Of a stretch of DNA of 51,735 nucleotides, positions 1-11,963 are shown piece by piece. Made by a program: the position numbers and the translations under genes. The DNA is taken from positions 1 through 51,735 of the forward strand of contig JANDJE010000016.1 in NCBI GenBank assembly GCA_024331095.1, read 5' to 3'. Each line of letters opens with the position of its first letter. Within the stretch, counting starts at the first letter, position 1. The notes below the pieces were generated by a model. The model was given only the letters and a program-made list of their open reading frames with translations, ran no database searches and had not been told where the DNA came from. This DNA comes from Nitrospira sp. (lineage in GTDB: Bacteria; Nitrospirota; Nitrospiria; Nitrospirales; Nitrospiraceae).

Positions 1-3015
<3,015 letters not shown>

Positions 3016-3022
3016 TGACCTT

Positions 3023-3067
3023 GACGGGTGAAAAACGTGAGGGGACGTTCCCCCCCCTCACGCTTTT
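3023..3067 (+). terminator. Hairpin with flanking A/T tracts after icd
   Basis: Just after the icd stop there is an inverted repeat: AAAACGTGAGGGG on the left arm and CCCCTCACGCTTTT on the right arm, with a short loop and a T-rich right flank. The A-tract and T-tract make it look like an intrinsic, possibly bidirectional, terminator. It lies between two plus-strand genes of the same pathway, so it may set different levels of icd and the fumarate reductase genes rather than end the unit completely. Confidence 0.7.
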
Positions 3068-3092
3068 TCTTTCCGCCCGGCGCACGCGAAGT

Positions 3093-3803
3093 ATGGCACA
3101 GAATGACGACAACCTGATCGACCAACCCGAAGTGCTCAAGCCTCGGATGGTCACGATCGAGATTTCCGGCAAACAATACACCGTGCCGGAAGGTATCACG
3201 GTCATCAAGGCCATGTGGTACGCCGGACAGGAGGTCGTCCGGGGCGTCGGGTGTTTGGGAGGGTTTTGCGGCGCCTGTGCCACGTACTACCGGACCAAGG
3301 ACGATCCGAAGGTCAAGACCTGCCTGGCTTGTCAGACGGCGGTTCAGGACGGCATGTCGTTTACCATGATGCCGCCGTTTCCCGCACGCAAAGCCGTCTA
3401 TGACATTCGGACACTCCAAGATCCGAAGCAGGACCTGTTCAACCTCTATCCGGAAGCTCCGCTCTGTCGCAATTGCAACGCCTGCACCGAAGCCTGTCCG
3501 CAAAAGATCGACGTGCGCGAAGGAGTGTGGAAAGCCGTGTTCGGCGATTTTCAAAGCGTCTCGGACATGTTTATGGATTGCGTGATGTGCGGAATGTGCA
3601 CGCCGGTCTGCATCGCCGATATCGCTCCGAATCTCGTCGCCTTGTACGTGAGTCGCGCGCAAGGCGCGCATTTCACCGAGAAGCCCGCGGGCTTGGAGAC
3701 ACGCATCAAGGAAATCAAAGAGGGCCGGTTTGACGACGAGTGGAACAGGATTCTTTCCATGAACGAACAAGAATTGACGGAGCTCTGCGCCAAGGTCAAA
3801 TGA
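3093..3803 (+). CDS. frdB: Succinate dehydrogenase/fumarate reductase-type iron-sulfur subunit
   Basis: The 236-residue protein has an N-terminal [2Fe-2S] ferredoxin-like domain (Cys 54, 59, 62 in GVGCLGGFCGAC, then CLAC at 77-80). A C-terminal domain follows with two CxxCxxCxxxC motifs (CRNCNACTEACP at 125-136 and CVMCGMCTPVC at 163-173). It would pass electrons to or from the flavoprotein encoded downstream, interconverting fumarate and succinate. Both C-terminal motifs look like full [4Fe-4S] ligand sets, whereas canonical SdhB/FrdB has one [3Fe-4S] site. No SdhC/D-like membrane anchor gene is present, so a soluble complex is plausible. An upstream in-frame start at 3012 would lie across the hairpin, so ATG 3093 is preferred. 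The symbol is given by context. Confidence 0.8.
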   Translation: MAQNDDNLIDQPEVLKPRMVTIEISGKQYTVPEGITVIKAMWYAGQEVVRGVGCLGGFCGACATYYRTKDDPKVKTCLACQTAVQDGMSFTMMPPFPARKAVYDIRTLQDPKQDLFNLYPEAPLCRNCNACTEACPQKIDVREGVWKAVFGDFQSVSDMFMDCVMCGMCTPVCIADIAPNLVALYVSRAQGAHFTEKPAGLETRIKEIKEGRFDDEWNRILSMNEQELTELCAKVK

Positions 3804-3888
3804 GAAGCGGACGGTCGCCGAGGGCGTTTGTGTCGGCGTCATGAATGATGAAGGATGAAAAACGAATGACCGCCGGCGAGCACGAAAC

Positions 3889-5472
3889 ATGAACATTCAC
3901 GCGCTGCAACAAATCGTCCACCAAACCCGCGACGCCAGGCGCAAGCAGACGTTCCCACGATTGTCTCCAGCCGATCGCGATCAACTGATTCATAAGTACC
4001 ATCCCGATTACCGGGCCAGCGCCTATCGCCCCCTTCGCTTTGGTCCGAATGAAGGGGAAAAAACGGTCGTCGAACTGGCGACGTTGCTCGAAGGGGACAG
4101 CCCGATTGATGATCGTATCGACCTGATCCCCCATCATCAGACAGACGTGTTGGTGATCGGCGGCGGCGGGGCTGGCTGTGCGGCGGCGTTGCACGCGCAT
4201 GAAGCCGGGGCCAAGGTGATTTTGGCGACGAAACTTCGGCTGGGAGACTCCAACAGCGTGATGGCGCAGGGCGGCATGCAGGTATCCGTCGCGCCGGAAG
4301 ATTCTCCTGTCACCCATTTTCTGGATACGCTCAAGGGCGGCCACATGGAGAACGACCATCATCTGCTCAAGGTGATGGTGGAAGAAGGGCCGTCGATCGC
4401 CAAATGGTTGATCGATCTCGGCGTGCTCTTCGACCGGCAGGCGGACGGTAATCTCCACGTGAAGAAGGGCGGCGGAAGCTCGAAGCCCCGTCTGTTGACC
4501 TGTTCGGACTACACCGGCCTGGAAATTATGCGGGTGCTGAAGGACGAAGTCATCAACCGGAAAATTCAATTGCTGGAGTTCTGCGCCGCGATCGAGTTGC
4601 TCAGCGACGGCGATGGAACGTGCACCGGCGCCGTTCTGAAGGATTTGGACAATCAGCAATACGTCGTGGTCGCCGCCAAGTCGGTGATCGTGGCCACCGG
4701 GGGAATCGGACGGCTGCACATTCAAGGCTTTCCGACCAGCAATCACTACGGCGCGACGGGAGATGGTCTCTGTCTGTGCTACCGTATCGGCGCCAAACTC
4801 TCCCATATCGACACCTTCCAATATCACCCGTCGGGGGCGGTGTATCCGGAGCAGTTGGTTGGCGCGTTGGTGACGGAGGGCATCCGGTCGGAAGGCGGCC
4901 ATCTGGTCAACGCGAGGGGCGAACGGTTCGTCAACGAATTGGATACGCGGGACGTCGTGTCGTCGTCCATCATCCGAGAGTGCGAAGAAGGGCGGGGTAT
5001 TCGAACGATGTCCGGTCGCGTCGGCGTGTGGCTGGATACGCCGTTGCTCGACGTGGAGCACGGGCCGGGAACCGTCGAGAAACATTTTCCCGCCATGGTG
5101 CGGCAATTCGAACGGTTCGGGATCGACATCAGCAAAGAACCGGTCCTCATCTATCCCACTCTGCACTATCAAAACGGAGGCGTGAAGATCGACACCAATT
5201 CCGAAACCGAAGTGAACAATCTTTTCGTCGCGGGAGAAGCCTCCGGCGGACTGCACGGGCGCAATCGATTGATGGGCAATTCGCTGCTTGATTTGATGGT
5301 GTTCGGAAAACGGGCCGGACTGACCGCCGCCGCCAGAGCCGGTTCCATGAAGCAAGGAAAATTGACGCTCAAACATTTGGAGCGATTTCGGGCGGAAGCC
5401 AAGAGACACGGCGACCTCAGCGGTGTCGTCTCTCCGATGATCCTGCCGGCATACACCAGAAAAGTTGGGTGA
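3889..5472 (+). CDS. frdA: Fumarate reductase/succinate dehydrogenase-like flavoprotein
   Basis: The 527-residue protein has about 80 N-terminal residues of unknown role, then a Rossmann FAD motif (DVLVIGGGGAGCAAA, about residue 85). Family blocks follow: MAQGG, FQYHPSGAVYPE, ELDTRDVVSSSIIRE and GRNRLMGNSL. It is expected to be the catalytic subunit that works with the preceding Fe-S protein. In SdhA/FrdA the FAD is attached to the His of the SHTxAAQGG motif. Here the matching stretch reads SNSVMAQGG, so that His is replaced by Asn and the FAD should be bound non-covalently. L-aspartate oxidase (NadB) has the same fold and similar length, but the adjacent Fe-S subunit and TCA context favour fumarate reductase. 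Confidence 0.8.
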   Translation: MNIHALQQIVHQTRDARRKQTFPRLSPADRDQLIHKYHPDYRASAYRPLRFGPNEGEKTVVELATLLEGDSPIDDRIDLIPHHQTDVLVIGGGGAGCAAALHAHEAGAKVILATKLRLGDSNSVMAQGGMQVSVAPEDSPVTHFLDTLKGGHMENDHHLLKVMVEEGPSIAKWLIDLGVLFDRQADGNLHVKKGGGSSKPRLLTCSDYTGLEIMRVLKDEVINRKIQLLEFCAAIELLSDGDGTCTGAVLKDLDNQQYVVVAAKSVIVATGGIGRLHIQGFPTSNHYGATGDGLCLCYRIGAKLSHIDTFQYHPSGAVYPEQLVGALVTEGIRSEGGHLVNARGERFVNELDTRDVVSSSIIRECEEGRGIRTMSGRVGVWLDTPLLDVEHGPGTVEKHFPAMVRQFERFGIDISKEPVLIYPTLHYQNGGVKIDTNSETEVNNLFVAGEASGGLHGRNRLMGNSLLDLMVFGKRAGLTAAARAGSMKQGKLTLKHLERFRAEAKRHGDLSGVVSPMILPAYTRKVG

Positions 5473-5662
5473 GGGGACGGCGACGGAGGGCATTTCTTGT
5501 GCTCGCCCGCCGCGCACACACGATCAATCAGAAACATCAGGAATCGGGCGGTGTTCGTAGGGGGTGAGGGCGCGTCTCGGCGTGTTCAGGAAGAACGGGT
5601 GAGAATGACCCGCGCGGTAAGAAACGCTTTCGCCGCCGTCCGTAGGAGTCGTGAGGTAACGA

Positions 5663-6841
5663 ATGAACGTGCATGAATTCCAAGCCAAGTCGTTGTTCGC
5701 CCAGTTCGGCGTGCCGGTGCCGCGGGGAAAGGAAATTACGTCTCCGGAAGCGGCGGCCGCATGGGCCAATGAGCTCGACACGCCCGTCTTCGTCGTCAAG
5801 GCGCAGATCCATGCCGGCGGGCGTGGGAAAGCCGGAGGAGTCAAGCTGACGAAGGACAAGGGCGCGGTTTCCGGTCTCGCCAAGGAATTGCTCGGCAAGA
5901 CCCTCGTCACTCATCAGACGGGACCGAAGGGGCGGGTGGTCCGCCGTCTGTTGGTCGAGGAAGGGGCGAACATCGCCAAAGAACTCTACCTCTCGATCCT
6001 GGTTGATCGGGACAGCGGATACCCCACGTTTATCGCCAGCACCGAAGGGGGAATGGAGATCGAGGAAGTCGCGGCCCACACGCCTGAGAAGATCATCAAG
6101 GAAGCGATCGATCCCGCGGTCGGCTTCCAGGGGCACAACGGCCGCAACGTCGCGTTTGCCCTTGGGCTTCCTCAGATCGAACCGGCGGTGCTCAATCCGT
6201 TCGTGAAGTTGATGGAGAATCTCTATCGGCTGTTTATGGAAAAGAACGCGGCGCTGGTGGAGATCAATCCCCTCATCATCACCAAGGAGAAAACCCTGAT
6301 CGCGTTGGACGGCAAGGTGTCGTTCGACGACAACGGGCTCTTTAAACACTCCGACGTTCAACAGATGCGGGATTTGAACGAAGAGGAACCGTTGGAAATC
6401 GAGGCGACGGCCAACAACTTGAATTACGTGAAGCTCGACGGCAACATCGGCTGCATGGTCAACGGCGCGGGGCTGGCCATGGCCACGATGGACGTCATCA
6501 AACTGGCCGGCAGCGAACCGGCGAACTTTTTGGATGTGGGGGGCGGCGCGACGAAAGAGACTGTCGCGGCCGGTTTTCGGATTCTGCTCAAAGATCCGAA
6601 CGTGAAGGGCATCTTTATCAACATCTTCGGCGGGATCGTCCGCTGCGAGCGGATCGCTCACGGGGTCATCGAAGCGGCGAAAGAAGTGCGGATGACCGTG
6701 CCGCTGGTGGTGCGGCTGCAAGGGACGAACGCGGAAGAAGGGCGCAAGCTGTTGGCCGAGTCCGGCTTGAAATTGGACGTCGCCGATGATCTTTGGGAAG
6801 CGGCGCAGAAGATCGTGCAACTGACCGGAAAAGCAGCGTAA
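5663..6841 (+). CDS. sucC: Succinyl-CoA synthetase (ADP-forming), beta subunit
   Basis: The 392-residue protein is the normal length for SucC. It starts [20 protein letters not shown] and has the ATP-grasp segment [17 protein letters not shown], then [18 protein letters not shown] and [16 protein letters not shown] in the CoA-ligase domain. It forms the ATP-binding beta chain of the cytosolic enzyme that makes or uses succinyl-CoA. A GAGG-type ribosome-binding site lies before ATG 5663. The sucD gene follows after 11 bases, so the two are translated from one message. A 190-base gap without a recognisable gene separates it from the flavoprotein gene. Confidence 0.97.
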   Translation: MNVHEFQAKSLFAQFGVPVPRGKEITSPEAAAAWANELDTPVFVVKAQIHAGGRGKAGGVKLTKDKGAVSGLAKELLGKTLVTHQTGPKGRVVRRLLVEEGANIAKELYLSILVDRDSGYPTFIASTEGGMEIEEVAAHTPEKIIKEAIDPAVGFQGHNGRNVAFALGLPQIEPAVLNPFVKLMENLYRLFMEKNAALVEINPLIITKEKTLIALDGKVSFDDNGLFKHSDVQQMRDLNEEEPLEIEATANNLNYVKLDGNIGCMVNGAGLAMATMDVIKLAGSEPANFLDVGGGATKETVAAGFRILLKDPNVKGIFINIFGGIVRCERIAHGVIEAAKEVRMTVPLVVRLQGTNAEEGRKLLAESGLKLDVADDLWEAAQKIVQLTGKAA

Positions 6842-6852
6842 AGGAGAGCGTC

Positions 6853-7725
6853 GTGAGCATTCTCGTCAATAAGAACACGCGAGTAGTGGTGCAGGGGATC
6901 ACGGGCAAGGAAGGCTCGTTCCATGCGACGCAATGCAAGGCTTACGGGACGAAAGTCGTCGCCGGCGTGACGCCGGGCAAGGCCGGGCAGGAGGTCGAGG
7001 GAATTCCCGTGTTCAATACCGTGGTCGAAGCGGTGAAAAAAACCGGCTGCGACACGTCGCTGATTTTTGTTCCCCCCGCCTTTTGTGCCGACGCGATTCT
7101 CGAAGCCGCCGACGCCGGCATCAAACTCATCATCTGCATCACCGAAGGCATTCCGGTCAACGACATGGTGAAGGTAAAACGGGCCTTGCGTGGTCGCGAC
7201 GTCCGATTGATCGGCCCGAACTGTCCCGGTGTCATCACGGTGGACGAAGCGAAGATCGGCATCATGCCAGGGTTCATCCACAAGCGCGGGGTCGTCGGCG
7301 TTGTTTCCCGCAGCGGAACCCTGACCTATGAAGCCGTGCATCAGCTTTCGACCTTGGGGCTGGGCGAGACAACCTGTGTCGGCATCGGGGGCGATCCGGT
7401 CAACGGGACGGGATTCGTCGATGTCCTGCCCCTGTTCGAAAAAGATCCGGAAACACAGGCCATCGTGATGATCGGCGAAATCGGCGGCGATGCGGAAGAA
7501 AAGGCCGCCGAGTTCATCAAACAGCATGTCAAGAAGCCGGTCATCAGCTTCATCGCCGGGATCACGGCGCCTCCCGGACGCCGCATGGGCCATGCCGGCG
7601 CGATCATCTCCGGTGGAAAAGGGACCGCGGCCGAAAAAATGAGAGCCCTTGAATCAGCAGGGGTGACGGTCGTGAAAAATCCCGCTGAAATCGGCCTGGC
7701 GGTGAAAAAGGCGTTGGGGCGATAA
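6853..7725 (+). CDS. sucD: Succinyl-CoA synthetase (ADP-forming), alpha subunit
   Basis: The 290-residue protein matches SucD in length and pattern. It begins [20 protein letters not shown] (CoA-binding Rossmann fold) and contains [17 protein letters not shown] and [10 protein letters not shown], where the His is the phosphorylated catalytic residue. The start is taken as GTG 6853, because AAGGAGAGCG lies just upstream and the family begins with SILV. An in-frame upstream extension to 6793 would overlap sucC and has no family match. Together with SucC it interconverts succinate and succinyl-CoA. It is the last recognisable gene of the TCA block. Confidence 0.97.
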   Translation: MSILVNKNTRVVVQGITGKEGSFHATQCKAYGTKVVAGVTPGKAGQEVEGIPVFNTVVEAVKKTGCDTSLIFVPPAFCADAILEAADAGIKLIICITEGIPVNDMVKVKRALRGRDVRLIGPNCPGVITVDEAKIGIMPGFIHKRGVVGVVSRSGTLTYEAVHQLSTLGLGETTCVGIGGDPVNGTGFVDVLPLFEKDPETQAIVMIGEIGGDAEEKAAEFIKQHVKKPVISFIAGITAPPGRRMGHAGAIISGGKGTAAEKMRALESAGVTVVKNPAEIGLAVKKALGR

Positions 7726-8213
7726 ATCGTCCGCAGCCCGACCCTTCTCGGTCGTAACGCCCTCTATGCCAGAGTTTTTTGCTGTCTCCTGTCCCGATCC
7801 AGGCCGGGCTGGCGGCCGAGGGATCTCCCAATAAGTTGTTGGACGATTTGTGGCGGATGCGGCTTGATTCCCGCGAAAACGGCCTCGTCCCCCTGCGACC
7901 GCAATATCGGGATATTGGATTTACCGATACCTCTAATCCGTTTTATCTATTTTAATAAATGAAGGAGGGATTGCTACTGTTGCGCCGTTCTTCTGGCACG
8001 GAGGCCCCAGGCTTTCATGACTTTGTCGGTGTCGAGAACAGACCGGCTTCACGCCGCCTGCCGAAATCGCCGGAAAAGTGCAAGAACCCGACGTCAAAAA
8101 AGCCTCACTACCGTCCTGGAGCGTTCCTCCGCTTGTCACAGACATCCGACTCGCATCAGGTCCCGCCGTCGTAACTCGTCGAATGGCCTGTTTTCTTTAC
8201 CGTGGGGGTGAGA
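7726..8213. other. 488-base intergenic region with a short palindrome
   Basis: No convincing gene lies here. Small open frames exist (for example 7959-8174) but their predicted proteins are Arg/Ser-rich and show no family features. A perfect two-arm palindrome AATATC-GG-GATATT spans 7903-7916, followed by an AT-rich stretch (7931-7960). The region probably holds the regulatory DNA for the outer-membrane protein downstream, but no clear -35/-10 pair could be assigned. Confidence 0.5.
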
Positions 8214-9020
8214 ATGAAAACGAAAATTTCGGCGATGATTGTCCTGTGCTGTGTCGTTGGTTTTTCGCAGTCAGCCCGGGCTGCGGCCGAGCTGCCCACG
8301 ATGTCTTCCGGCACGATTGAACCATATCTTTCCTTCATGGCGGGCGTCGCCATTCCGTTCAGCGAGGATGCCACGTTTACCGATGGGTCTCTGCCACGGG
8401 TGGAGCGAGATGTCGATTATCAGATGAAACAATCGGTCGGCGGCAACGCGGGAATTTGGTTTCCGACCAGAAACAAGTTGGCGGGGTTTGACGTCGGTGC
8501 TGAAATCGAAGGCTATGTCTGGTGGCCCGACATCGCATGCTGTCGCGATGGGGTCAATGGTACGCTGAATCCCGACGGGACGTTTGAAGGGACCACAACA
8601 GAAATACAAGGCATCTACATCGGCGGGAATATCATGCTTCGCCGGCCGTTCGCGATTTCAGAGGCTTATCCAAACGGGCGGTGGCATCCGTACATCGGAG
8701 TAGGGGGAGGAGCGCATCAGTTCGCGTTCCGGCCTGGTGGAGCCAGAGGAGCGACGTTCGAGGCGCCCCTCACCACGCAGCGGGACACGGCTCCGGCTTT
8801 TCAAGTGAAGGGCGGCGTGAAAGTATTTCTCATCAAGTATGTTGCGGCCTTTGCGGAGGCGAAGTATACGCACGCCTTTCATGACGCACTGGGGACGGAT
8901 CGGTTTGGAGAATCTCTTGCCCCGTTTGATGGCAATTTAACCTTGCGCGACTACGAATCCACGATCAGAACCATCAGTGTCCATGCGGGATTGTCACTCC
9001 ACTTTGATATCAGACCCTAG
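8214..9020 (+). CDS. Outer-membrane beta-barrel protein (OmpA/opacity-type porin family)
   Basis: The 268-residue protein has a signal peptide (MKTKISAMIVLCCVVGFSQS followed by ARAA). The mature part alternates polar and aromatic residues (EPYLSFMAGVAIPF, GIWFPTRNKLAGFDVGAEIEG, RWHPYIGVGGGAHQF, AAFAEAKYTHAF) and ends with a hydrophobic strand, GLSLHFDIRP. This is the pattern of a small eight-stranded barrel in the outer membrane. The ligand or role is unknown. ATG 8214 is chosen because GGGGGTGAG lies immediately upstream as ribosome-binding site and the signal peptide starts there. An in-frame GTG at 8202 would put four residues in front. A hairpin follows the stop. Confidence 0.8.
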   Translation: MKTKISAMIVLCCVVGFSQSARAAAELPTMSSGTIEPYLSFMAGVAIPFSEDATFTDGSLPRVERDVDYQMKQSVGGNAGIWFPTRNKLAGFDVGAEIEGYVWWPDIACCRDGVNGTLNPDGTFEGTTTEIQGIYIGGNIMLRRPFAISEAYPNGRWHPYIGVGGGAHQFAFRPGGARGATFEAPLTTQRDTAPAFQVKGGVKVFLIKYVAAFAEAKYTHAFHDALGTDRFGESLAPFDGNLTLRDYESTIRTISVHAGLSLHFDIRP

Positions 9021-9028
9021 GTAAGACG

Positions 9029-9068
9029 CTGTCGCGTCCCTCCCGCCTAAGCGGTGGGGGCGCGACAG
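9029..9068 (+). terminator. Hairpin after the beta-barrel gene
   Basis: CTGTCGCG at 9029-9036 pairs with CGCGACAG at 9061-9068. Inner pyrimidine/purine arms extend the stem. Only a weak T-run follows, so it could be a terminator or an mRNA-stabilising 3' hairpin. The next gene on this side points the opposite way. Confidence 0.6.
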
Positions 9069-9157
9069 GAAGTTTCTCCTTCCGATTTTCATTCCCCTCA
9101 TTGCCGATTTTCCTTTCTCCTCTACCTCAATCGGCCGGTTCACAGGCTGGTTGATGT

Positions 9158-9556
9158 CTAAGCCGATCGTTCAGAGAGGAAATGGCTCGGGTTGGATGGA
9201 ATTGCCTTGTTGAGTGGAGCCTGGCCAGACAGGGGGCTCACCGACGTGTTTTCCTGTTGCCGCAGCACGTGGTCCAAACGGTGGCGGGTGATCGTCGGCA
9301 TCCGCAGGAATTCGACGCCGAAGACGTTCTTTCTTACCCACCGGATTTTTCCCAACTCGATGAACAGCGACAGGGTCGGGTCAGGGAAAATCACGCTGAG
9401 CTTGACATCACTGTCGGCGAGAACCGTTCGATCACAGACAATGGAACAGCCTCTGAGGGAAAGATCGGTGATCGTTCCTTCGCCTACAAATGGGGCGCCT
9501 CTGAAAATGACCGGATACGCAACGGGATAACGGTGCGATGACCGCGAATCGTGCAT
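9158..9556 (-). CDS. PilZ-domain protein (probable c-di-GMP receptor)
   Basis: The 132-residue protein starts MHDSRSSHRYPVAYPVIFRG, giving the RxxxR-type motif, followed by TDLSLRGCSI, the D/NxSxxG motif of PilZ domains. These residues bind cyclic di-GMP in characterised members. The domain covers residues 1-100 and the tail is unstructured. GGAGGAG lies directly before the start codon. It probably couples c-di-GMP level to surface or motility functions. It is upstream of the secretin gene only in the sense of map position, since each has its own flanks. Confidence 0.85.
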   Translation of the reverse strand: MHDSRSSHRYPVAYPVIFRGAPFVGEGTITDLSLRGCSIVCDRTVLADSDVKLSVIFPDPTLSLFIELGKIRWVRKNVFGVEFLRMPTITRHRLDHVLRQQENTSVSPLSGQAPLNKAIPSNPSHFLSERSA

Positions 9557-9747
9557 GGCTCTCCTCCTTCAAAAAGCATCTGTGAGGGAATCTATCGGAA
9601 CAATATGGAAGGAGCTATCCCTCTCAGGAGGGGAAGGGCAAGCCGAAAAAGAGGGATATGCCTCTCTGAGCGCGACATAGAATGCTCTCGATATAGAGAT
9701 GCAGGTGGAATGGATAGGATGGCATACAGGGAAGCGGAACCGAGGCT

Positions 9748-11277
9748 TCACCGCTGAGAATCGGGAGGTGCGGTCTCAGGACGCTCAAGTCGCTCTAAAA
9801 CATCCTGCTTCAGTCTGGTCGGCTCTTCGATGCGATTTTCTCGTTGCAGCACGTTGATTTCTTTTGCCTTTCTTGCGTTCAGCTCGACCATGTCCACGTC
9901 ATCCCGAACCAAATGGGGAGTGAGAAAGACCAGAAGATTCAGCTTCTCCATCGTCCGGCTTTGGGAGCGGAACAGCCAGCCGAGCCACGGGATGTCGCCG
10001 AAAAACGGGACCTTTCGCTCGTTGACTGTAATGTTGTCGCGGACCAGCCCGCCGACGACAAGGGTCTGCTGGTCATGGGCGATCGTCGTGGTTTCCATCG
10101 AACGTTTGGTGGTTGTGGGGCCGACGGGGATGGCCGCCGTCCCCGATCCGATGGTTTGAGCCACGGCTTCCGATATGGCGGTGATCTCTTGCTTGATTTC
10201 AAGCCGAATCAAATCGTCTTCGAGGACCTGCGGAGTAATCTCCAATGTGACCCCCACGTCTTTCCGCTCGATCGTGACCAACGTGCCGCCGGTGATGCCC
10301 TGAGCCTGTCCGGTCGGGAACGGGCGATTTTCTCCGACGACGATCTTCGCCTTTTGATTGTCCGCCGCCAACACCTGAGGAGTGGACAGAATGTTGGTGT
10401 CGGTCATGTTCATGAGCAGTTGCATGAAGGCGCGGACGTTGACGGTATTCAGCACGGTAAACGCCCCTCCCGTCGCCCCTCCGGCGGCGATGCCGCTGAT
10501 CGCCTGGGCCACCGAAGCGAGATCTTCCGGGGCCCGGTTGAATCCGGCAAGACCTTGAGCCGAACCGGAGCGCCAAGCGCCGAGCACTTGCGTCGGATCG
10601 GTTCCGATTTGTCTCAGACGATCGACCTGCACCTCGAGAATGACGGCTTCCACGAACACCTGGTGGCGCCGGACATCCAGATCACGGATGACGGATTGCA
10701 GTTGGCTATAGGCCGCCTTGGTGGAGCTGATGATGATGGAATTCGTCGCCTTATCGGCAAAGACTTGGACGGGCGCTTCGAACTCCGTCAGCGGCCTCAT
10801 AGGAGGCCTCATGCCGGGGGCCATTTGGGCGACCGTCTGGGAACGTGCCACGAGATTGGTCAAGACGGCCGCGAGATCCGAGGCGTTCGCGTGTTTGAGG
10901 CGATAGACGAAGACGCCGCGCTCGGGGGGCAGATCGCCCATTTGCACGATCTGATAGACGTTGCCTTTGGGGACGACGGCCAGGCGGGCGACTTCCAACG
11001 CCGAGACAAACATCTGGTAGGCTTGCTCTTTCGTGACCTTGGTGGGGGAATAAACGGAAATTTTGCCTGCTTGCTTTTTGATTGTGTCATCCAGGACGAA
11101 GTTTTTCCCGGTCAGCTCGCTGATAAAACGAACGAGAACGGGGATCTCCACCTCGTTAAAGTCCAGCGCGACTTTGGCCGGTTGAGCGCCGGTTCCCTGA
11201 GCCCACAGTCCCGGCGGACATAGGAGGGTCAGGGCATACAGCCCCGCACAGACGCCAACAGCCGCCATTCTTCTCAT
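9748..11277 (-). CDS. gspD: GspD/PilQ-type secretin, short form
   Basis: The protein of about 509 residues has a signal peptide (MRRMAAVGVCAGLYALTLLC through GLWAQ), an N0-like domain (VALDFNEVEIPVLVRFISEL), one N1-like domain (VYRLKHANASDLAAVLTNLV and NSIIISSTKAAY), and the secretin core (ILSTPQVLAADNQKAKIVVG through TLVVGGLVRDN and VPFFGDIPWLGWLFR). It should form a multimeric outer-membrane channel for a type II secretion or type IV pilus-like system. Canonical GspD is about 650 residues with three N1 repeats, so this one is short. No other secretion genes lie in the window. The start is placed at 11277, where the signal peptide begins. The open frame extends upstream to 11469 without family features. 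Confidence 0.88.
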   Translation of the reverse strand: MRRMAAVGVCAGLYALTLLCPPGLWAQGTGAQPAKVALDFNEVEIPVLVRFISELTGKNFVLDDTIKKQAGKISVYSPTKVTKEQAYQMFVSALEVARLAVVPKGNVYQIVQMGDLPPERGVFVYRLKHANASDLAAVLTNLVARSQTVAQMAPGMRPPMRPLTEFEAPVQVFADKATNSIIISSTKAAYSQLQSVIRDLDVRRHQVFVEAVILEVQVDRLRQIGTDPTQVLGAWRSGSAQGLAGFNRAPEDLASVAQAISGIAAGGATGGAFTVLNTVNVRAFMQLLMNMTDTNILSTPQVLAADNQKAKIVVGENRPFPTGQAQGITGGTLVTIERKDVGVTLEITPQVLEDDLIRLEIKQEITAISEAVAQTIGSGTAAIPVGPTTTKRSMETTTIAHDQQTLVVGGLVRDNITVNERKVPFFGDIPWLGWLFRSQSRTMEKLNLLVFLTPHLVRDDVDMVELNARKAKEINVLQRENRIEEPTRLKQDVLERLERPETAPPDSQR

Positions 11278-11588
11278 GACTCGAACCTGCCGCAATACAA
11301 ACCGGCTCCCCCTATGCCGGCAAGAGCTTTCAATGGTAACGCGGGCGCCGGCTCCCGTGCAACGACTGACCGTATCACAGGGGCCATGGGTGAGACAACA
11401 AAAGCGCGCTTGTATAACACGAATGCCCGCCGCCCGCCGATTCTCTTTCGGGGGACACATGGGAGCCATAGGAACGTCGCGAGACCGGAGACCTGACCGG
11501 CTCTTCTTGCTGTTAATTTATTCTCTGCAATCTGCCGATAAGAGAACGGTGCCGGGCAAGCCGGCTTTTCTTCGATCGAGTCCCAAAA
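11278..11588. other. Intergenic region upstream of gspD
   Basis: About 310 bases without a supportable gene. It separates the minus-strand secretin from plus-strand genes and must hold promoters for both directions, but no strong -35/-10 pair stands out. The AT-rich patch near 11515-11530 is the most likely promoter location for the plus strand. Confidence 0.4.
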
Positions 11589-11963
11589 TTGGCGGAACAG
11601 AACCTTCAGGCATTCGTCCGGCGGTTGCTTTGGGAGGCCGATGGGGACCCAGTGAGGGCATTGGGACTTCTTGTCCTCGCTCTTGAAAAAACCGAGGCCC
11701 GATCAGCGGAACGCGCGCAACGACTCATTGCCGCAGTCAGGCACGCGCTGATGCCGGAACTTGGAATCCAGAGAGGTCGCCCTGTGCAGCACCTTGCGGG
11801 AAATCGTTCCTGGGAGGGGGGGCAACAGTGTCTGCGCTGCGGCACGACCTTATTCCGAACGGCACCACAGGAAAGCCGGCAGGCACTCTCTCCCGGCTAC
11901 GTCTATGAAATCGGATTACATTTCTCGCCGGAACCGCCGGATGATTATGATCCGTGCCGCTGA
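11589..11963 (+). CDS. Hypothetical protein with one CxxC pair
   Basis: This 124-residue frame starts with TTG. The first 60 residues look helical (FVRRLLWEADGDPVRALGLL, ALEKTEARSAERAQRLIAAV), followed by CLRCGTTLF and an acidic tail. No family is recognised. The composition is that of a folded protein rather than a shadow frame, and no gene on the other strand competes. The single CxxC could bind metal only with partner ligands. The start codon is uncertain. Confidence 0.45.
   Translation: MAEQNLQAFVRRLLWEADGDPVRALGLLVLALEKTEARSAERAQRLIAAVRHALMPELGIQRGRPVQHLAGNRSWEGGQQCLRCGTTLFRTAPQESRQALSPGYVYEIGLHFSPEPPDDYDPCR

Noticed and set aside
3889..5472. L-aspartate oxidase (nadB) as identity of the flavoprotein
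   Set aside because: Length and the SNSVMAQGG motif would allow it, but there is no nadA/nadC nearby and an SdhB/FrdB-like Fe-S gene is directly upstream. It is kept as an alternative only.
3796..5517. 573-codon minus-strand frame opposite the flavoprotein gene
   Set aside because: It mirrors the flavoprotein coding region and shows no motif. Long antisense frames are expected at this GC content.
7743..7758. Small stem (CGACC/GGTCG) after sucD as a terminator
   Set aside because: Only five base pairs and no T-run, so not convincing.
7959..8174. 71-codon frame in the gap before the beta-barrel gene
   Set aside because: No ribosome-binding site, low-complexity basic composition, and overlapping frames of equal quality.
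9844..11223. 459-codon plus-strand frame opposite the secretin gene
   Set aside because: The minus strand encodes an unmistakable secretin. The opposite frame is His/Asp/Arg-rich noise.
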